Assembly (NCBI GenBank): GCA_965214295.1
Contig: OZ243944.1
Coordinates: forward strand, 2,604,001-2,668,000
DNA: 64,000 bases
DNA from: JAJDUF01 sp965214295
Lineage (GTDB): Bacteria > Chloroflexota > UBA11872 > UBA12225 > JAJDUF01
Reading direction: 5' to 3'
A program made the translations under genes and the position numbers. Below the pieces are notes generated by a model. It did not search any database. It was not told the DNA's origin and was given only the letters and a program-made list of their open reading frames with translations. Shown in pieces: positions 8,055 through 17,032 of the stretch (its first letter is position 1; each line of letters opens with the position of its first letter).

Positions 8055-9644
8055 ATGGACGAACAAGCAAACCTCTTCTACCGACTCAGTGGCCTCCTGG
8101 GAATTCTGGGGGCGCTGGCGCTTGTCGGCGCCGTCGTGGCCATGACCGCGGCGGGCACCATCACGCGCCTCGCGATGGCGCTGTATCTGCTGGCGGCCGT
8201 GCTGCTGGCCAGCTTCCTCGCGCCACGTATCGAGGAGATCGGTGAACTCCTGAGCAGCCGGACGGCGCGGCAAGGCTCGACGGTCGTGGCCTTTAGCGTG
8301 GCGGTCATCGGTATCCTGGTGCTCATCAATGTCGTAGGTGATCGCTATTCGCAGCAGCTGGACATTACGGCGGCTCGCCAGTTCACGCTCTCCGATCAGA
8401 CGTTGAAGGTTATCGAGCAGGTCGATCAGCCGGTTCGGATTACCGCTTTCTTTCCCGAAGACGACTTCGTGCAGGGGGCTGAAGACCTGTTGGGTCGCTA
8501 CGCTCGGCAGTCGCCGCACATCACCTTGGAGGTCATCGATCCGCTGCGCCAGCGGGCGGCGGCCGAACAAGCAGGTATCCGCAGCATTCCGGTCACCATC
8601 TTTGAGCTGGGAGAGCGGCGTGAGGAAACGTTGGGGCTGAGTGAGCAGGATTTCACTAGCGCCTTGTTGAAGCTGACCCATCCGGAGCAGAAGAAGGTCT
8701 ATTTCCTGACCGGGCATAACGAGCGCGACCCCGAGGGGTTCGATCAGAACGGCTACTCCGGCGTGGCGGAGGCGCTGCGCCGCGAGAACTACGTGGTCGA
8801 AAAACTCTCTTTGGTGAGCGAGCGCGAGGTAGCCGCGGATGCCGCGGTCGTGGTCCTGGCTGCGCCGCGCACTCCACTGCTCGACTTCGAGACTGCGGCG
8901 CTGCGGGACTATCTCGATGGCGGCGGCGCGCTGTTGATCGTGGCCGATCCGCAGGGTGAAACCGACCTCAATGCGGTGGTGGAGGGGTGGGGGGTGTCGC
9001 TCCGCGATGACCTGGTGGTGGACCCTGGCCGGTATGTGCCACCCGACGCTGGCTTGATTATCCCGTTTCCGCAGTTTGGGCACCGCATCTCCTCTAGTCT
9101 CCCGACGACCACCGTGCTGTCCTTGGCGCGGTCGCTGGCACTGGAGGAGAACCCGCCGGAGGAACTCGAGGTGCGGCCGCTGCTCATGACTACGGACCAA
9201 GCCTGGGGTGAGACGAAAGTCGCGCAACAGGCCGTGGAGTTCGACGAGGGCGAGGACCATCAGGGGCCGCTCACGGTTGCCGTCGCAATCAATAAGCGGG
9301 TGCCGGTGCCCAGCTTTGCCGGCGGCCAGCCGCCGCCCACGCCGACGCCTGTGCTGGAGGGCGCCGAGCCGGAGCGGAAGGGGCGGCTGGTTGTGCTAGG
9401 CGACTCGGACTTCGCGGCCAACGGCCTCCTGCGCCAGTTACCTACCAACCTCGATCTGGTCATCAACAGCGTGAACTGGCTGGCCGAGGAGGAGGAGCTG
9501 ATTTCAATTCGGGCGACGCCGGCCAACGTCGCACCGGTCGTCCTCAACAGACAGCAGAACATATTGGTCTTCTACATAACGGTGGTCTTTGTGCCGGTAG
9601 CGGTGATGCTGCTCGGTGTGGTCGTCTGGTGGCAGCGCCGCTAG
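8055..9644 (+). CDS. GldG-like ABC-type auxiliary protein
   Basis: 529 residues. Two transmembrane helices near the N-terminus (LSGLLGILGALALVGAVVAM and a second around residue 80), a large extracytoplasmic region with QFTLSDQTLKVIEQVDQPVRITAFFPE, and a final helix (VFYITVVFVPVAVMLLGVVVWW). This is the GldG/ABC_transp_aux pattern with an intein-independent DUF4350-like fold around LLDFETAALRDYLDGGGALLIVADP. It is thought to be the large periplasmic or outer part of the transporter. The start at 8055 is chosen because MDEQANLFYRLSG opens the family domain. Confidence 0.82.
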   Translation: MDEQANLFYRLSGLLGILGALALVGAVVAMTAAGTITRLAMALYLLAAVLLASFLAPRIEEIGELLSSRTARQGSTVVAFSVAVIGILVLINVVGDRYSQQLDITAARQFTLSDQTLKVIEQVDQPVRITAFFPEDDFVQGAEDLLGRYARQSPHITLEVIDPLRQRAAAEQAGIRSIPVTIFELGERREETLGLSEQDFTSALLKLTHPEQKKVYFLTGHNERDPEGFDQNGYSGVAEALRRENYVVEKLSLVSEREVAADAAVVVLAAPRTPLLDFETAALRDYLDGGGALLIVADPQGETDLNAVVEGWGVSLRDDLVVDPGRYVPPDAGLIIPFPQFGHRISSSLPTTTVLSLARSLALEENPPEELEVRPLLMTTDQAWGETKVAQQAVEFDEGEDHQGPLTVAVAINKRVPVPSFAGGQPPPTPTPVLEGAEPERKGRLVVLGDSDFAANGLLRQLPTNLDLVINSVNWLAEEEELISIRATPANVAPVVLNRQQNILVFYITVVFVPVAVMLLGVVVWWQRR

Positions 9645-9786
9645 GGCCGGGGGCCGCCGGAGGTGGGTTGGACCTAACCCCCGGCTCCTTCCCTGGAGGG
9701 AAGGAGAGTCTGCGCGGCGACCGGTAGCCCCTTCCTTTCGGGGAGAAGGGTGGGGTAGGTATTCGGCCACAGGTAGTTTCTGAGCG

Positions 9787-10377
9787 ATGATTACCAACCG
9801 CATGACTCTCGCTGCCGTGGCGGTCTTCATCGTGTTGGCGGTGGTTGTGCTGCTGATCGAGCGAACGGGGGAGCCGGAGAGCGAGGGTCGCTTTGCGTTC
9901 ATCGTTTCGTTCCGACCGGCCGACGTGACGCGCGTCGTGATCGAGCGGGATGGTGAGACGATCACGGCCACGCAGTCGGCTGCCGGGAAGTGGGACGTCC
10001 GGGAAATAGTCGTGCCGCCAACGCCGACGAGTGACCCGAATACGCCGCAGGTGCTCACCGTCACACCGGGCAGCCGGGCGGCAATTCTGCTGGATGCCGT
10101 CACGCGCTGGCGGGTAGATCGCGTCCTCGGTCCGCTGAGTGGGCAGATGGCCGAGTTCGGGCTGGATCAACCGATCATCAAGCTCACGTTGCACACGCGC
10201 CGGGATGGCGAGCACAGGCTGTTGGTTGGAGTCAAGACCGCTGACGAATCGAACTACTACGTGCTCCGCGAGCGGAAGGGTGACGTGGTGCTGGTGCCGC
10301 GCTTCGACGTTGAGGACGTGGTGGAAACGGCCGATCGGCTTGTGGCCGAGAAGCGAGGGACTCCGACGGCCGGGTAA
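9787..10377 (+). CDS. DUF4340 domain protein
   Basis: 196 residues with an N-terminal membrane helix (MTLAAVAVFIVLAVVVLLIE) and an external domain containing VTRVVIERDGETITATQ, GKWDVRE and PLSGQMAEFGLDQPIIKLTL, the DUF4340 signature. Genes of this family usually follow gldG-like genes, as here, so it is very likely the last component of the export complex. The 140-nt gap before it holds a 'ctccttccctggagggaaggag' type hairpin. Confidence 0.8.
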   Translation: MITNRMTLAAVAVFIVLAVVVLLIERTGEPESEGRFAFIVSFRPADVTRVVIERDGETITATQSAAGKWDVREIVVPPTPTSDPNTPQVLTVTPGSRAAILLDAVTRWRVDRVLGPLSGQMAEFGLDQPIIKLTLHTRRDGEHRLLVGVKTADESNYYVLRERKGDVVLVPRFDVEDVVETADRLVAEKRGTPTAG

Positions 10378-10502
10378 GACTTACGTCGCATAAGGCTTGT
10401 AGCGCGTCCGCGTGGTGCCTACAATGCCCTGCGACCGGCGTCGGCAGCGGCGCTCGGTTGCCATACTCGAAACGCGACCAACGCGACGATAGGAGGAGCA
10501 GG

Positions 10503-11174
10503 GTGCCCGTTTCACTGACCGCCGAGCAGTTCGAGGCGATACGCGCCATTGACAGTCCGACGATTGCGAATGCCATCGAGCCGTTCAACGTGCGGCCACA
10601 TGCGTCGGGGTACGTTGGCTACGACATACGCTGTCTCATCCCCGGGATGGGCACGATGCTCGGCTATGCGGTGACCTGTACGGCAGACAGCCGGACGGAA
10701 TGGCGTCGGCGCGAGGACAGCAGCTTCCTCGATCTGTGTCGGGCGGTGCAGGCCTCCCCAAAGCCGGCGGTGGTGGTCATTCAGGACGTGGGGCAGGACC
10801 CGGCCCGCTCGTGCCACGTCGGCGAGGTCATGGCGACGACCTTCAAGCGACTTGGGGCGGTGGGTGTGGTGACGGACGGGGGGCTGCGCGACATCGCCGA
10901 GGTGCGCGAGCTAGGCGACTTTCACTATTATGGCGCCGGCTTGGTGGTGGCGCACGGCCGGCCGATGATTCTGGACGTGGGCGTCGAGGTGAGCATCAGC
11001 GGCATGCCCGTCACGCCCGGCGCGCTGCTCCACGGCGACGAGAACGGGATTGTCCACATTCCCGATGAGATCGCCGCCAAGGTTGTGGCAGAGGCCGAGA
11101 GGATCCGCGAATACGAGGCCGAGCGCCTGCGGGTGGTCAACAGCCCGGATTTCACTCTCGAAGGTTATCGCTAG
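10503..11174 (+). CDS. RraA-family protein (HMG/CHA aldolase-like)
   Basis: 223 residues. The GTG at 10503 is chosen because AGGAGG (10491-10496) lies six nt upstream. The protein has the RraA fold signature: SPTIANAIE near the N-terminus, VGEVMATTFKRLGAVGVVTDGGLRD (about residues 102-126), and GVEVSISGMPVTPGALLHGDENG(I)VHIP. The GG-x-RD motif binds the divalent metal and oxaloacetate/pyruvate moiety in the aldolase members. Chromosomal stand-alone members may be aldolases or decarboxylases, and the E. coli RNase E inhibitor is a relative. No pathway genes flank it, so the substrate stays open. Confidence 0.85.
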   Translation: MPVSLTAEQFEAIRAIDSPTIANAIEPFNVRPHASGYVGYDIRCLIPGMGTMLGYAVTCTADSRTEWRRREDSSFLDLCRAVQASPKPAVVVIQDVGQDPARSCHVGEVMATTFKRLGAVGVVTDGGLRDIAEVRELGDFHYYGAGLVVAHGRPMILDVGVEVSISGMPVTPGALLHGDENGIVHIPDEIAAKVVAEAERIREYEAERLRVVNSPDFTLEGYR

Positions 11175-11340
11175 GGGCGGATATCGGACCTAATCCCCGG
11201 CCGCTTCCCTGGTAGGGAAGGGGGGCCGCGCGGCGACCGTCCCGCTGCGAAACGGGAGGGCCAGGCAGCACTTCCCGGCCATTTCATACGGCGTGGCGGC
11301 CAAGGCTTGCCATAGGCTGTATCATTAAGGGTGCGGGGGT

Positions 11341-11643
11341 GTGGGGGACGTGGACATTTCGACAGATACGGTGCTCGTGGCGCATGATGTAGAGGCCGAT
11401 GCGGCCTCTGTGCGGTTCCGGGATATCAACCAGCACCACACGGGCTTCCCGGATGGCGTGTTGGGCGGTCGGTATATCCACTACGACATCAAGGGCCGCA
11501 TTCGCGCGTTCGAGTTTGTCGCGGTGAGCAGGGGGGTGAACCTGGAGGACTTCCCGGAGCCGGAGGCCGAACTGGCAGTGGAGGTCCTGCTGCGCGACGG
11601 GTTCATCATTCGATACGAACTGCCGCGCGGGCAAAGGGAGTAG
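11341..11643 (+). CDS. DUF2283-like small protein
   Basis: 100 residues with VAHDVEADAASVRFRD at the start and YIHYDIKGRIRAFEFVAVSRGVNLED in the middle. This is the pattern of DUF2283 proteins (Y-D-x-E-A-D-x-x-Y-I-R-F ... D-x-G-R-I-x-G-x-E-x-L). The C-terminal ~25 residues (ELAVEVLLRDGFIIRYEL) extend beyond the usual domain. The GTG at 11341 is the first start. GTG at 11350 is possible. No function is established for the family. Confidence 0.6.
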   Translation: MGDVDISTDTVLVAHDVEADAASVRFRDINQHHTGFPDGVLGGRYIHYDIKGRIRAFEFVAVSRGVNLEDFPEPEAELAVEVLLRDGFIIRYELPRGQRE

Positions 11644-11705
11644 CGCCACCGGTAGCGACGGCGGCCTAGTGGACGAGCGATGGGCATGTCGCCTGCGGTT
11701 GGCAC

Positions 11706-11714
11706 TGCTATACT
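11706..11714 (+). promoter_or_regulatory. Extended -10 promoter of the small basic protein gene
   Basis: TGCTATACT fits the extended -10 consensus and predicts a start near 11721, about 23 nt before the ATG at 11744. Confidence 0.45.
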
Positions 11715-11743
11715 GTAGTGGTAGCTGGGGAGAACTGATACAC

Positions 11744-11836
11744 ATGGTCGCCAACCGCAAAAAGCAGAAGCATAAGCTGCGCTGGCGTAGCAAAAAAGCC
11801 AATCACGGCAAGCGGCCGACGCATGGCCGCAAGTAG
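11744..11836 (+). CDS. 30-residue very basic protein, unidentified
   Basis: The frame reads MVANRKKQKHKLRWRSKKAN followed by HGKRPTHGRK and a stop, with 16 Lys/Arg/His in 30 residues and no acidic residue. An extended -10 promoter (11706-11714) and GGGGAGA (11727-11733) stand at suitable distances. Short, highly basic proteins of this kind are often ribosome- or nucleic-acid-associated, such as bS22/bTHX/bL37-type proteins, though the sequence does not match those I know. It could also be a chance frame, but promoter, ribosome site and composition agree. Confidence 0.6.
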   Translation: MVANRKKQKHKLRWRSKKANHGKRPTHGRK

Positions 11837-11916
11837 CTGTGACTACGCCGCAGTAATAACCAAGTGGGCAGTAAGGGCGACAGTTATGACGCCCGCGCTT
11901 GAGGAGTACCCTCCCT

Positions 11917-11940
11917 GGGCGCAGCATGCTGCGCCCCTAC
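11917..11940. repeat. Palindromic repeat, GCAGCATGCTGC family
   Basis: gggcgcagcatgctgcgccc plus ctac. Related copies stand at 45983-46010 and 53574-53599, and a variant with a different core (gcgcgataaatcgcgc) at 35592-35618. Confidence 0.75.
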
Positions 11941-11968
11941 GATTGTGTACCTACCCTTGTCGGTACCC

Positions 11969-14104
11969 TTAGCCGGCTTCCGTGCCGGTCAGCAGCCAAG
12001 AGCGCAGTAACTCCGCCACACTCCAAGCCTGCGCGTAGCACCCGCCGGGAGTATGTGGAGGGTCCCCGTCGAACACCTCACTGACCGAGCCTACACCGGC
12101 AGTACCGAGGTGCGCGGCCAACGGTTCGAGGATGCGGCGGGCTTGTGCCCGGTCACCGTACACCGCGAGGTGCGTGTCTATGAACGGCCCGATGAGCCAG
12201 GGCCAGACGGTTCCCTGGTGGTAGGCGCTGTCGCGCTGCCACACGTCGCCGGCATAGCGGCCGCGATAATGCTCGTCGCCGGGGGCGAGGCTGCGGAGTC
12301 CCAGCGGCGTGAGCAGGTGTTGCGCGACGGACTCGAGGATATGGCGCCGTTGGCTTTCCGTGAGGGGTGTCTCGGGGAGTGCGGTGGCGATGAGTTGGTT
12401 CGGACGCAAGCTGCCGTCATCGCCATCCGGCCCATCCACAACGTCGTAAAGAAACCCTCTCGCCGCGTACCAGAACCGCGCAGCGAAGCTGGCCCGGCCT
12501 TGGGAGAGCCAGCGGCGGTATGCCGTGGCGTCGGCGGTGGCGCCGAGAATGGTAGCCCACTCGGTCATGCGGGTCAGCGCGTGGAGCCAGAGCGCGTTGA
12601 TCTCGACCGGTTTGCCAATCCGCGGCGTGACTACCCAATCCCCCACCTTGGCATCCATCCAGGTGAGCTGCACGCCCGGCTCGCCAGCGTAGAGCAGACC
12701 GTCGTTCGGATCAACGTGGATGTGGTGGCGAGTGCCACGCAGATGGTGAGCGACGATCCGGCGCAGCACGGGATAGAGGTCGGAGAGCAGCCGCCGGCGC
12801 TCCGGTGCATCAGACTCGCCAGCGTCGTCGGCATTGTGGGCCAGCACGCAGGCGATGGCGTGGAAATACCAGAGCGTGGCGTCGGCAGTGTTGTATTCGG
12901 GAATATCGCCGGCGTCGGGGAAGCGATTGGGCAGGAGGCCATCCTGCACGTGAGCGGCGAAAACGCGCAGGATGGCTGCGGCCTCCTGAGCACGCCCGGT
13001 GGCCAGAGTCAGTCCCGGTAGGGCGATCATCGTGTCGCGGCCCCAGTCGGCGAACCACGGGTAGCCGGCCAGGACGGTGCCGGCGGTACTCGCCGCGGCC
13101 GGGGACCCGCGAGCGACGAGGCACTGGTCCGCAGCGAGGCAGAGTGCTGCCGCCACAGGATCAGCGGCGGGGTTGATTCCGGCCCGACGGGGTAGGAGGC
13201 GCGCCCGTGCCCGTGCCCGCGCGAGGGCGTGACCGTCACCGGCCGCGGCGCGGGCGGCCACCGCGCTCTCGTTGGTGAGCACCACCGTCACCGCTTCGCC
13301 GGGCGCCAGTGCAACGGCGAAGTCACCGGGCACGTACAGGTCTTCGAGGTGATCGAGGCCCCGGTCGCGCTCCACCCGGTAGAGGAAGCGCCAGGACCAC
13401 TCTTCGCGCCGGGTGAAGTGGGCGGGGCGGTCGAGCCACAGCCGGTAGGGTGGCGCCTCCGGCCAGGCCCGTAGCGTCACTGACGCGCCAGAACGGCACG
13501 ATCCGCTGGAAATTGGTGGTGCAGCTCCGGTGTCGTCACCCATTTCCTGTGGCTCGACGACGAAGCGCCAGTCGGGATGGCCGTGCGTGAGCGCGTGGTA
13601 GTCGCGGAAGGTGCAGAGGGGGGCTACACGGAGCACGATGGGGGTGCTCTCCGGTGCCAGCGCATACCGAACGTAGGTGATGTCGCGGCCGTGCTCCATC
13701 CAGATCGTCCGGGTCAGGCGGCCGCCGGCAAAGCCGTAGGACCAGGTAGGAATGCCGTCGTGGAGCGCGAAGGACTCGATATGTCGGTGCCCGTGAGGAG
13801 CGATGGTGCCGTCGTGATACTCGTGGACATGCAGGGGAATGGGTGATGTGCCTGCTACCGGCTCGACGGTCGTATCCAGGGCCGCTACCAGGAGCGTGCG
13901 GCCGAGCGGCGGGCGCAGGGCCGCGACGAGCAGTCCGTGATAGCGGCGTGTGTTGGCGCCGGCGACCGTGCCGCTGGCATAGCTGCCGCGGCCGTTCGTC
14001 ACGAGCCACTCGTGGGTGATGGCCTGTGACCAGTCGCGGCACGACTCGTCCGGCAAGTGTAGATAGACGCTGCCGTCGTTGTCAGCCCGAATGCTCAATG
14101 TCAC
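11969..14104 (-). CDS. Glycogen debranching enzyme (amylo-alpha-1,6-glucosidase family)
   Basis: 711 residues from the GTG at 14104. The N-terminal half (about 1-290) is the beta-sandwich GDE_N domain, with EWLVTNGRGSYASGTVAGANTRRYHGLLVAA. The C-terminal half (about 330-711) is the (alpha/alpha)6 GH133-type catalytic domain, with YPWFADWGRDTMIALPGLTLATGR, GLLPNRFPD, EYNTADATLWY, WMDAKVGDWVVTPRIGKPVEINALW and GTVWPWLIGPF. The enzyme removes alpha-1,6 branches from glycogen or related glucans. No other glycogen genes are adjacent. A dispersed repeat (13498-13524) lies in frame inside the N-domain at about residue 195-203. Confidence 0.92.
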   Translation of the reverse strand: MTLSIRADNDGSVYLHLPDESCRDWSQAITHEWLVTNGRGSYASGTVAGANTRRYHGLLVAALRPPLGRTLLVAALDTTVEPVAGTSPIPLHVHEYHDGTIAPHGHRHIESFALHDGIPTWSYGFAGGRLTRTIWMEHGRDITYVRYALAPESTPIVLRVAPLCTFRDYHALTHGHPDWRFVVEPQEMGDDTGAAPPISSGSCRSGASVTLRAWPEAPPYRLWLDRPAHFTRREEWSWRFLYRVERDRGLDHLEDLYVPGDFAVALAPGEAVTVVLTNESAVAARAAAGDGHALARARARARLLPRRAGINPAADPVAAALCLAADQCLVARGSPAAASTAGTVLAGYPWFADWGRDTMIALPGLTLATGRAQEAAAILRVFAAHVQDGLLPNRFPDAGDIPEYNTADATLWYFHAIACVLAHNADDAGESDAPERRRLLSDLYPVLRRIVAHHLRGTRHHIHVDPNDGLLYAGEPGVQLTWMDAKVGDWVVTPRIGKPVEINALWLHALTRMTEWATILGATADATAYRRWLSQGRASFAARFWYAARGFLYDVVDGPDGDDGSLRPNQLIATALPETPLTESQRRHILESVAQHLLTPLGLRSLAPGDEHYRGRYAGDVWQRDSAYHQGTVWPWLIGPFIDTHLAVYGDRAQARRILEPLAAHLGTAGVGSVSEVFDGDPPHTPGGCYAQAWSVAELLRSWLLTGTEAG
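13494..13530. repeat. Dispersed repeat (CACGATCCGCTGRAAAT type) inside the debranching enzyme gene
   Basis: cggcacgatccgctggaaat then tggtggtgcag matches the intergenic copies at 30869-30899 and 53037-53073. In this frame it codes for part of PPISSGSCRSGAS, a low-complexity stretch in an otherwise conserved domain. Confidence 0.55.
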
Positions 14105-14185
14105 GTGGCGGCCACGCTCCTTGCCGGCTGCCTTTCATCATAGATGATGGGGATAGTGGCCACTATCAGGGCCTTTTCCATTGTC

Positions 14186-14350
14186 ACCACCATTGTCACC
14201 ACTTCGACAGGCTCAGTGCCGGCTCTGAGCGGAGCGAAGGGTCGCTCCCTCGTGGCCGGGATTCTTCGCTCCGCTCAGAATGACAGCTCCGCTCAGAATG
14301 ACAGCTCCGCTCAGAATGACAGCCTGCTCAGAATGACCGGTTTGGCGGCG
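14186..14350. repeat. Long dispersed repeat (copy 1)
   Basis: It begins caccacttcgacaggctcag and runs through 'gtcgctccctcgtggccggg', 'attcttcgctccgctcagaatgac' (the last part repeated four times) to 'accggtttggcggcgacttt'. A second copy with the same block order is at 38226-38397. No coding potential. Confidence 0.8.
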
Positions 14351-14385
14351 ACTTTGGAAAGGGCCTCGGCCACTGTGAGTTAACG

Positions 14386-14414
14386 TTGACGTTAAGTTTT
14401 GGCTCTGTTACGAT
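14386..14414 (+). promoter_or_regulatory. Promoter of the ABC exporter gene at 14447
   Basis: TTGACG (14386-14391), 17 nt, TACGAT (14409-14414). The start would be near 14421, leaving a leader of about 25 nt with CTGGAGA before the ATG. Confidence 0.6.
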
Positions 14415-14446
14415 GGTGAGAGCCTGAAACTGCCTGGAGAATACGC

Positions 14447-16516
14447 ATGATCGGCGGTGGGTCGGCCGGTGGGTTGTTCTGGAGTGTTGGGCGGGGTGGT
14501 CGCTACGATGGGCCGCCGGTGCATTTCGACCGGGAAAACCTGCTCCGCATCCTCGGCTATCTGCGCCCGTACCGTTGGCACTGCGGCGGCATTCTGATCT
14601 GCATTGCCGCCACGAGTGGAGTGGGAGTGATCCCACCGCTGCTTATCCGCCAGCTCATTGACGAGGCGCTGCCGGAGCGGGATGCCGTGCTGCTCAACCT
14701 CCTCGTCGTGGGGATGGTGGCCGTGCCGCTCGTGTCCGGGCTGATCGGGGTGGGGCAGAACTACCTGAATATCCTCGTTGGCCAGGCCATCATGTTCGAC
14801 CTGCGCCAGCAGTTGTTCGCGCATCTGCAGCGCATGAGCCTGCGGTTCTACACGGTGACACCGACGGGACAGATCATGTCCCGCGTGAACAACGACGTGG
14901 CCGGCGTGCAGGCGGCGATGACCGGCACCCTGACCAGTATTACGACGAATGTCATCAGCGTCGTCGTCACGGTCGTGGTGATGTTCGGCCTGGAGTGGCG
15001 CCTGGCACTGATGGCGACAGTGCTGGTCCCCATCTTCATCTACCCGGCGCGGCGCGTGGGCTTGTTTCGGCGTGAGGTCTCGCGCCAGACGCAGGAGCAG
15101 CAAGCGGGCGTGACGGCCTTCCTCCAGGAGCGCCTGAACATCAGCGGCTACGTGCTCACTCGCATCTTTGGGCGCCAGGGCGACGAGCGCGAGCGGTTCC
15201 AAACGCTCAACCGGGACCTGATGAGCCTGCAAATCCGGTCGGCGATGGTGGGGCGCTGGTTCTTCATGTTTGTCGGCGTGGTCGGTGCCGTCGGGCCGGC
15301 GCTCATCTTCTGGTACGGCGGGCACCTTGTGCTCGGTGACGAGCTAGAGCTAGGGACCATCGTGGCGATGGTCGCGTTACTCAACAATCTCTATCGGCCG
15401 GCCGGCCAGCTCGCCAATATCTACGTCGAGCTACAGGGCGCCCTGGCCGTCTTCGAGCGCATCTTCGAATACCTCGATATGACGCCGGAGGTGCGCGACA
15501 AGCCGGGCGCTGCCGTGCTGGCGCCGGCACAGGGGCAGGTGCGCTTCGAGCACGTCAGCTTTACGTACCCGCCGCCGCCACCCGGCGGGCTGATTGACCC
15601 GGGGCTACCGCCCTCACCGCGGATGGATCGCATCGGTCGCGGTGGAGGCGGGATGAGCGGCGCGTGGGGCGGGGGGTATGGCGAGTCGTGGCCGGGCGCC
15701 GGTCGGCGCCAGCGCGATGGCGGCACTCGCAGCAGCGCACCAGCGGACAAGGCTGACGCGGCCGCAGGAGAATCGCCGCGTCGGCGGGAGGCCGTGATTG
15801 ATGTCTCCTTTGTCATCGAGCCGGGTCAATTGGTTGCGCTCGTGGGACCGAGCGGGGCCGGAAAAACGACGATTACCTATCTGGTACCGCGCTTCTACGA
15901 TCCGGACGAGGGTAGCGTCTTCTTGGACGGTCACGACCTGCGGGACGTGACGCAGGAATCGCTGGCGCAGCAGTTCGGCATCGTGATGCAGGAAACCTTT
16001 CTCTTTCACGCCTCGGTGCGGGAGAACCTGCTGTACGCGCGACCCGCGGCCACCGAGGCGGAGATGATTGCTGCGGCACAGGCTGCCGCGATCCATGATT
16101 TCGTTGCCAGTCTGCCGGAGGGGTATGACACCGTGGTCGGTGAGCGCGGCTTCCGACTCTCCGGCGGCGAGCGCCAGCGAGTGTCTATTGCTCGCGCGAT
16201 CTTGAAGGACCCGCGTATTCTGATCCTGGATGAGGCCACCAGCTCGCTGGACTCCACGTCGGAGGCACTGATTCAGGCAGCGCTCGAACCGCTGATGAAA
16301 GGTCGCACGAGCATTGTCATCGCGCACCGTCTTTCGACGATTCTGGCTGCCGACAAGATTCTGGTGCTCGATAAGGGGCACCTGGTCGAGCAAGGGAGTC
16401 ACGAGGACCTGCTGGCCAAAGGTGGCCTGTATGCCGAGCTGTACCGCATCCAGTTCCGGGGGCGGCGCCGCGAGGGGGCCGTGCTTGGCGATGTGGCGCC
16501 GGCGGCTGGGGGGTAG
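14447..16516 (+). CDS. ABC exporter, fused membrane and ATPase domains (MsbA/LmrA-like)
   Basis: 689 residues. Six transmembrane helices (about 35-340) include SMSLRFYTVTPTGQIMSRVNNDV, the first intracellular loop of type IV exporters. The ATPase domain (about 365-670) has Walker A LVGPSGAGKTT, Q-loop QFGIVMQETFLFHAS, signature LSGGERQRVSIARAI, Walker B ILILDEATSSLD and an H-loop in IAHRLSTI. Odd feature: a low-complexity Gly/Arg/Ala insert of about 55 residues (around 385-440) splits the first strands of the ATPase domain, right after FEHVSFTYP. Such exporters move lipids, drugs or peptides. Nothing nearby fixes the substrate. Confidence 0.92.
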   Translation: MIGGGSAGGLFWSVGRGGRYDGPPVHFDRENLLRILGYLRPYRWHCGGILICIAATSGVGVIPPLLIRQLIDEALPERDAVLLNLLVVGMVAVPLVSGLIGVGQNYLNILVGQAIMFDLRQQLFAHLQRMSLRFYTVTPTGQIMSRVNNDVAGVQAAMTGTLTSITTNVISVVVTVVVMFGLEWRLALMATVLVPIFIYPARRVGLFRREVSRQTQEQQAGVTAFLQERLNISGYVLTRIFGRQGDERERFQTLNRDLMSLQIRSAMVGRWFFMFVGVVGAVGPALIFWYGGHLVLGDELELGTIVAMVALLNNLYRPAGQLANIYVELQGALAVFERIFEYLDMTPEVRDKPGAAVLAPAQGQVRFEHVSFTYPPPPPGGLIDPGLPPSPRMDRIGRGGGGMSGAWGGGYGESWPGAGRRQRDGGTRSSAPADKADAAAGESPRRREAVIDVSFVIEPGQLVALVGPSGAGKTTITYLVPRFYDPDEGSVFLDGHDLRDVTQESLAQQFGIVMQETFLFHASVRENLLYARPAATEAEMIAAAQAAAIHDFVASLPEGYDTVVGERGFRLSGGERQRVSIARAILKDPRILILDEATSSLDSTSEALIQAALEPLMKGRTSIVIAHRLSTILAADKILVLDKGHLVEQGSHEDLLAKGGLYAELYRIQFRGRRREGAVLGDVAPAAGG

Positions 16517-16518
16517 CG

Positions 16519-17013
16519 ATGACCACACAACCTTGGCGAGAGCGGGTGGCACTCGGCGGGGTGTGGCTGGCGCTGACCGCGGCCGTCGCAGCCGGCCTCT
16601 TCCTCCTCTGGTGGCCCGATTTCTATACCGGGACCGTCACCGAGATCGGGGCCGACGGCGCGCGGCGCGCGTTCACGCAAAGCTCCTCATTGATCGATGA
16701 GAACGGGCCGCAGGTTATCGCCGTGCTATTGGTGCCGGTAGCGTTGGCGCTGATCGCGGTCGGCCTCGTCTTCATGCGTGACCAATGGCGCTGGGCACAC
16801 TGGCTCCTGTGGGGTGTAACGCTACTCGCTTGGGTGTTCTCGATACTGGGGTCGTTCTCGGTGGGGCTGTTTTACATGCCGGCGGCGGCGCTCCTACTCT
16901 TGGCGGCGCTTGTCCTACCGCCGACCAGCCCCCTAGTGGAGGAGCCGATGTCGGAGCCATCAGCGGCATGGAGCCGGGCGCGGCACGTAGGGCGAGCGGA
17001 CGAGCGCGAGTAG
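16519..17013 (+). CDS. Small membrane protein, unidentified
   Basis: 164 residues starting two nt after the exporter stop, so almost certainly cotranscribed. About four hydrophobic helices: VALGGVWLALTAAVAAGLFLL, VIAVLLVPVALALIAVGLVF, WAHWLLWGVTLLAWVFSILG and LFYMPAAALLLLAALVL. The short loop after the first helix carries FYTGTVTEIGADG. The C-terminal ~30 residues are polar and probably cytoplasmic. No family recognised. Tight coupling suggests it assists or was captured with the exporter. Confidence 0.65.
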   Translation: MTTQPWRERVALGGVWLALTAAVAAGLFLLWWPDFYTGTVTEIGADGARRAFTQSSSLIDENGPQVIAVLLVPVALALIAVGLVFMRDQWRWAHWLLWGVTLLAWVFSILGSFSVGLFYMPAAALLLLAALVLPPTSPLVEEPMSEPSAAWSRARHVGRADERE

Positions 17014-17032
17014 CGGTGGGAGTCTGCCCCTG

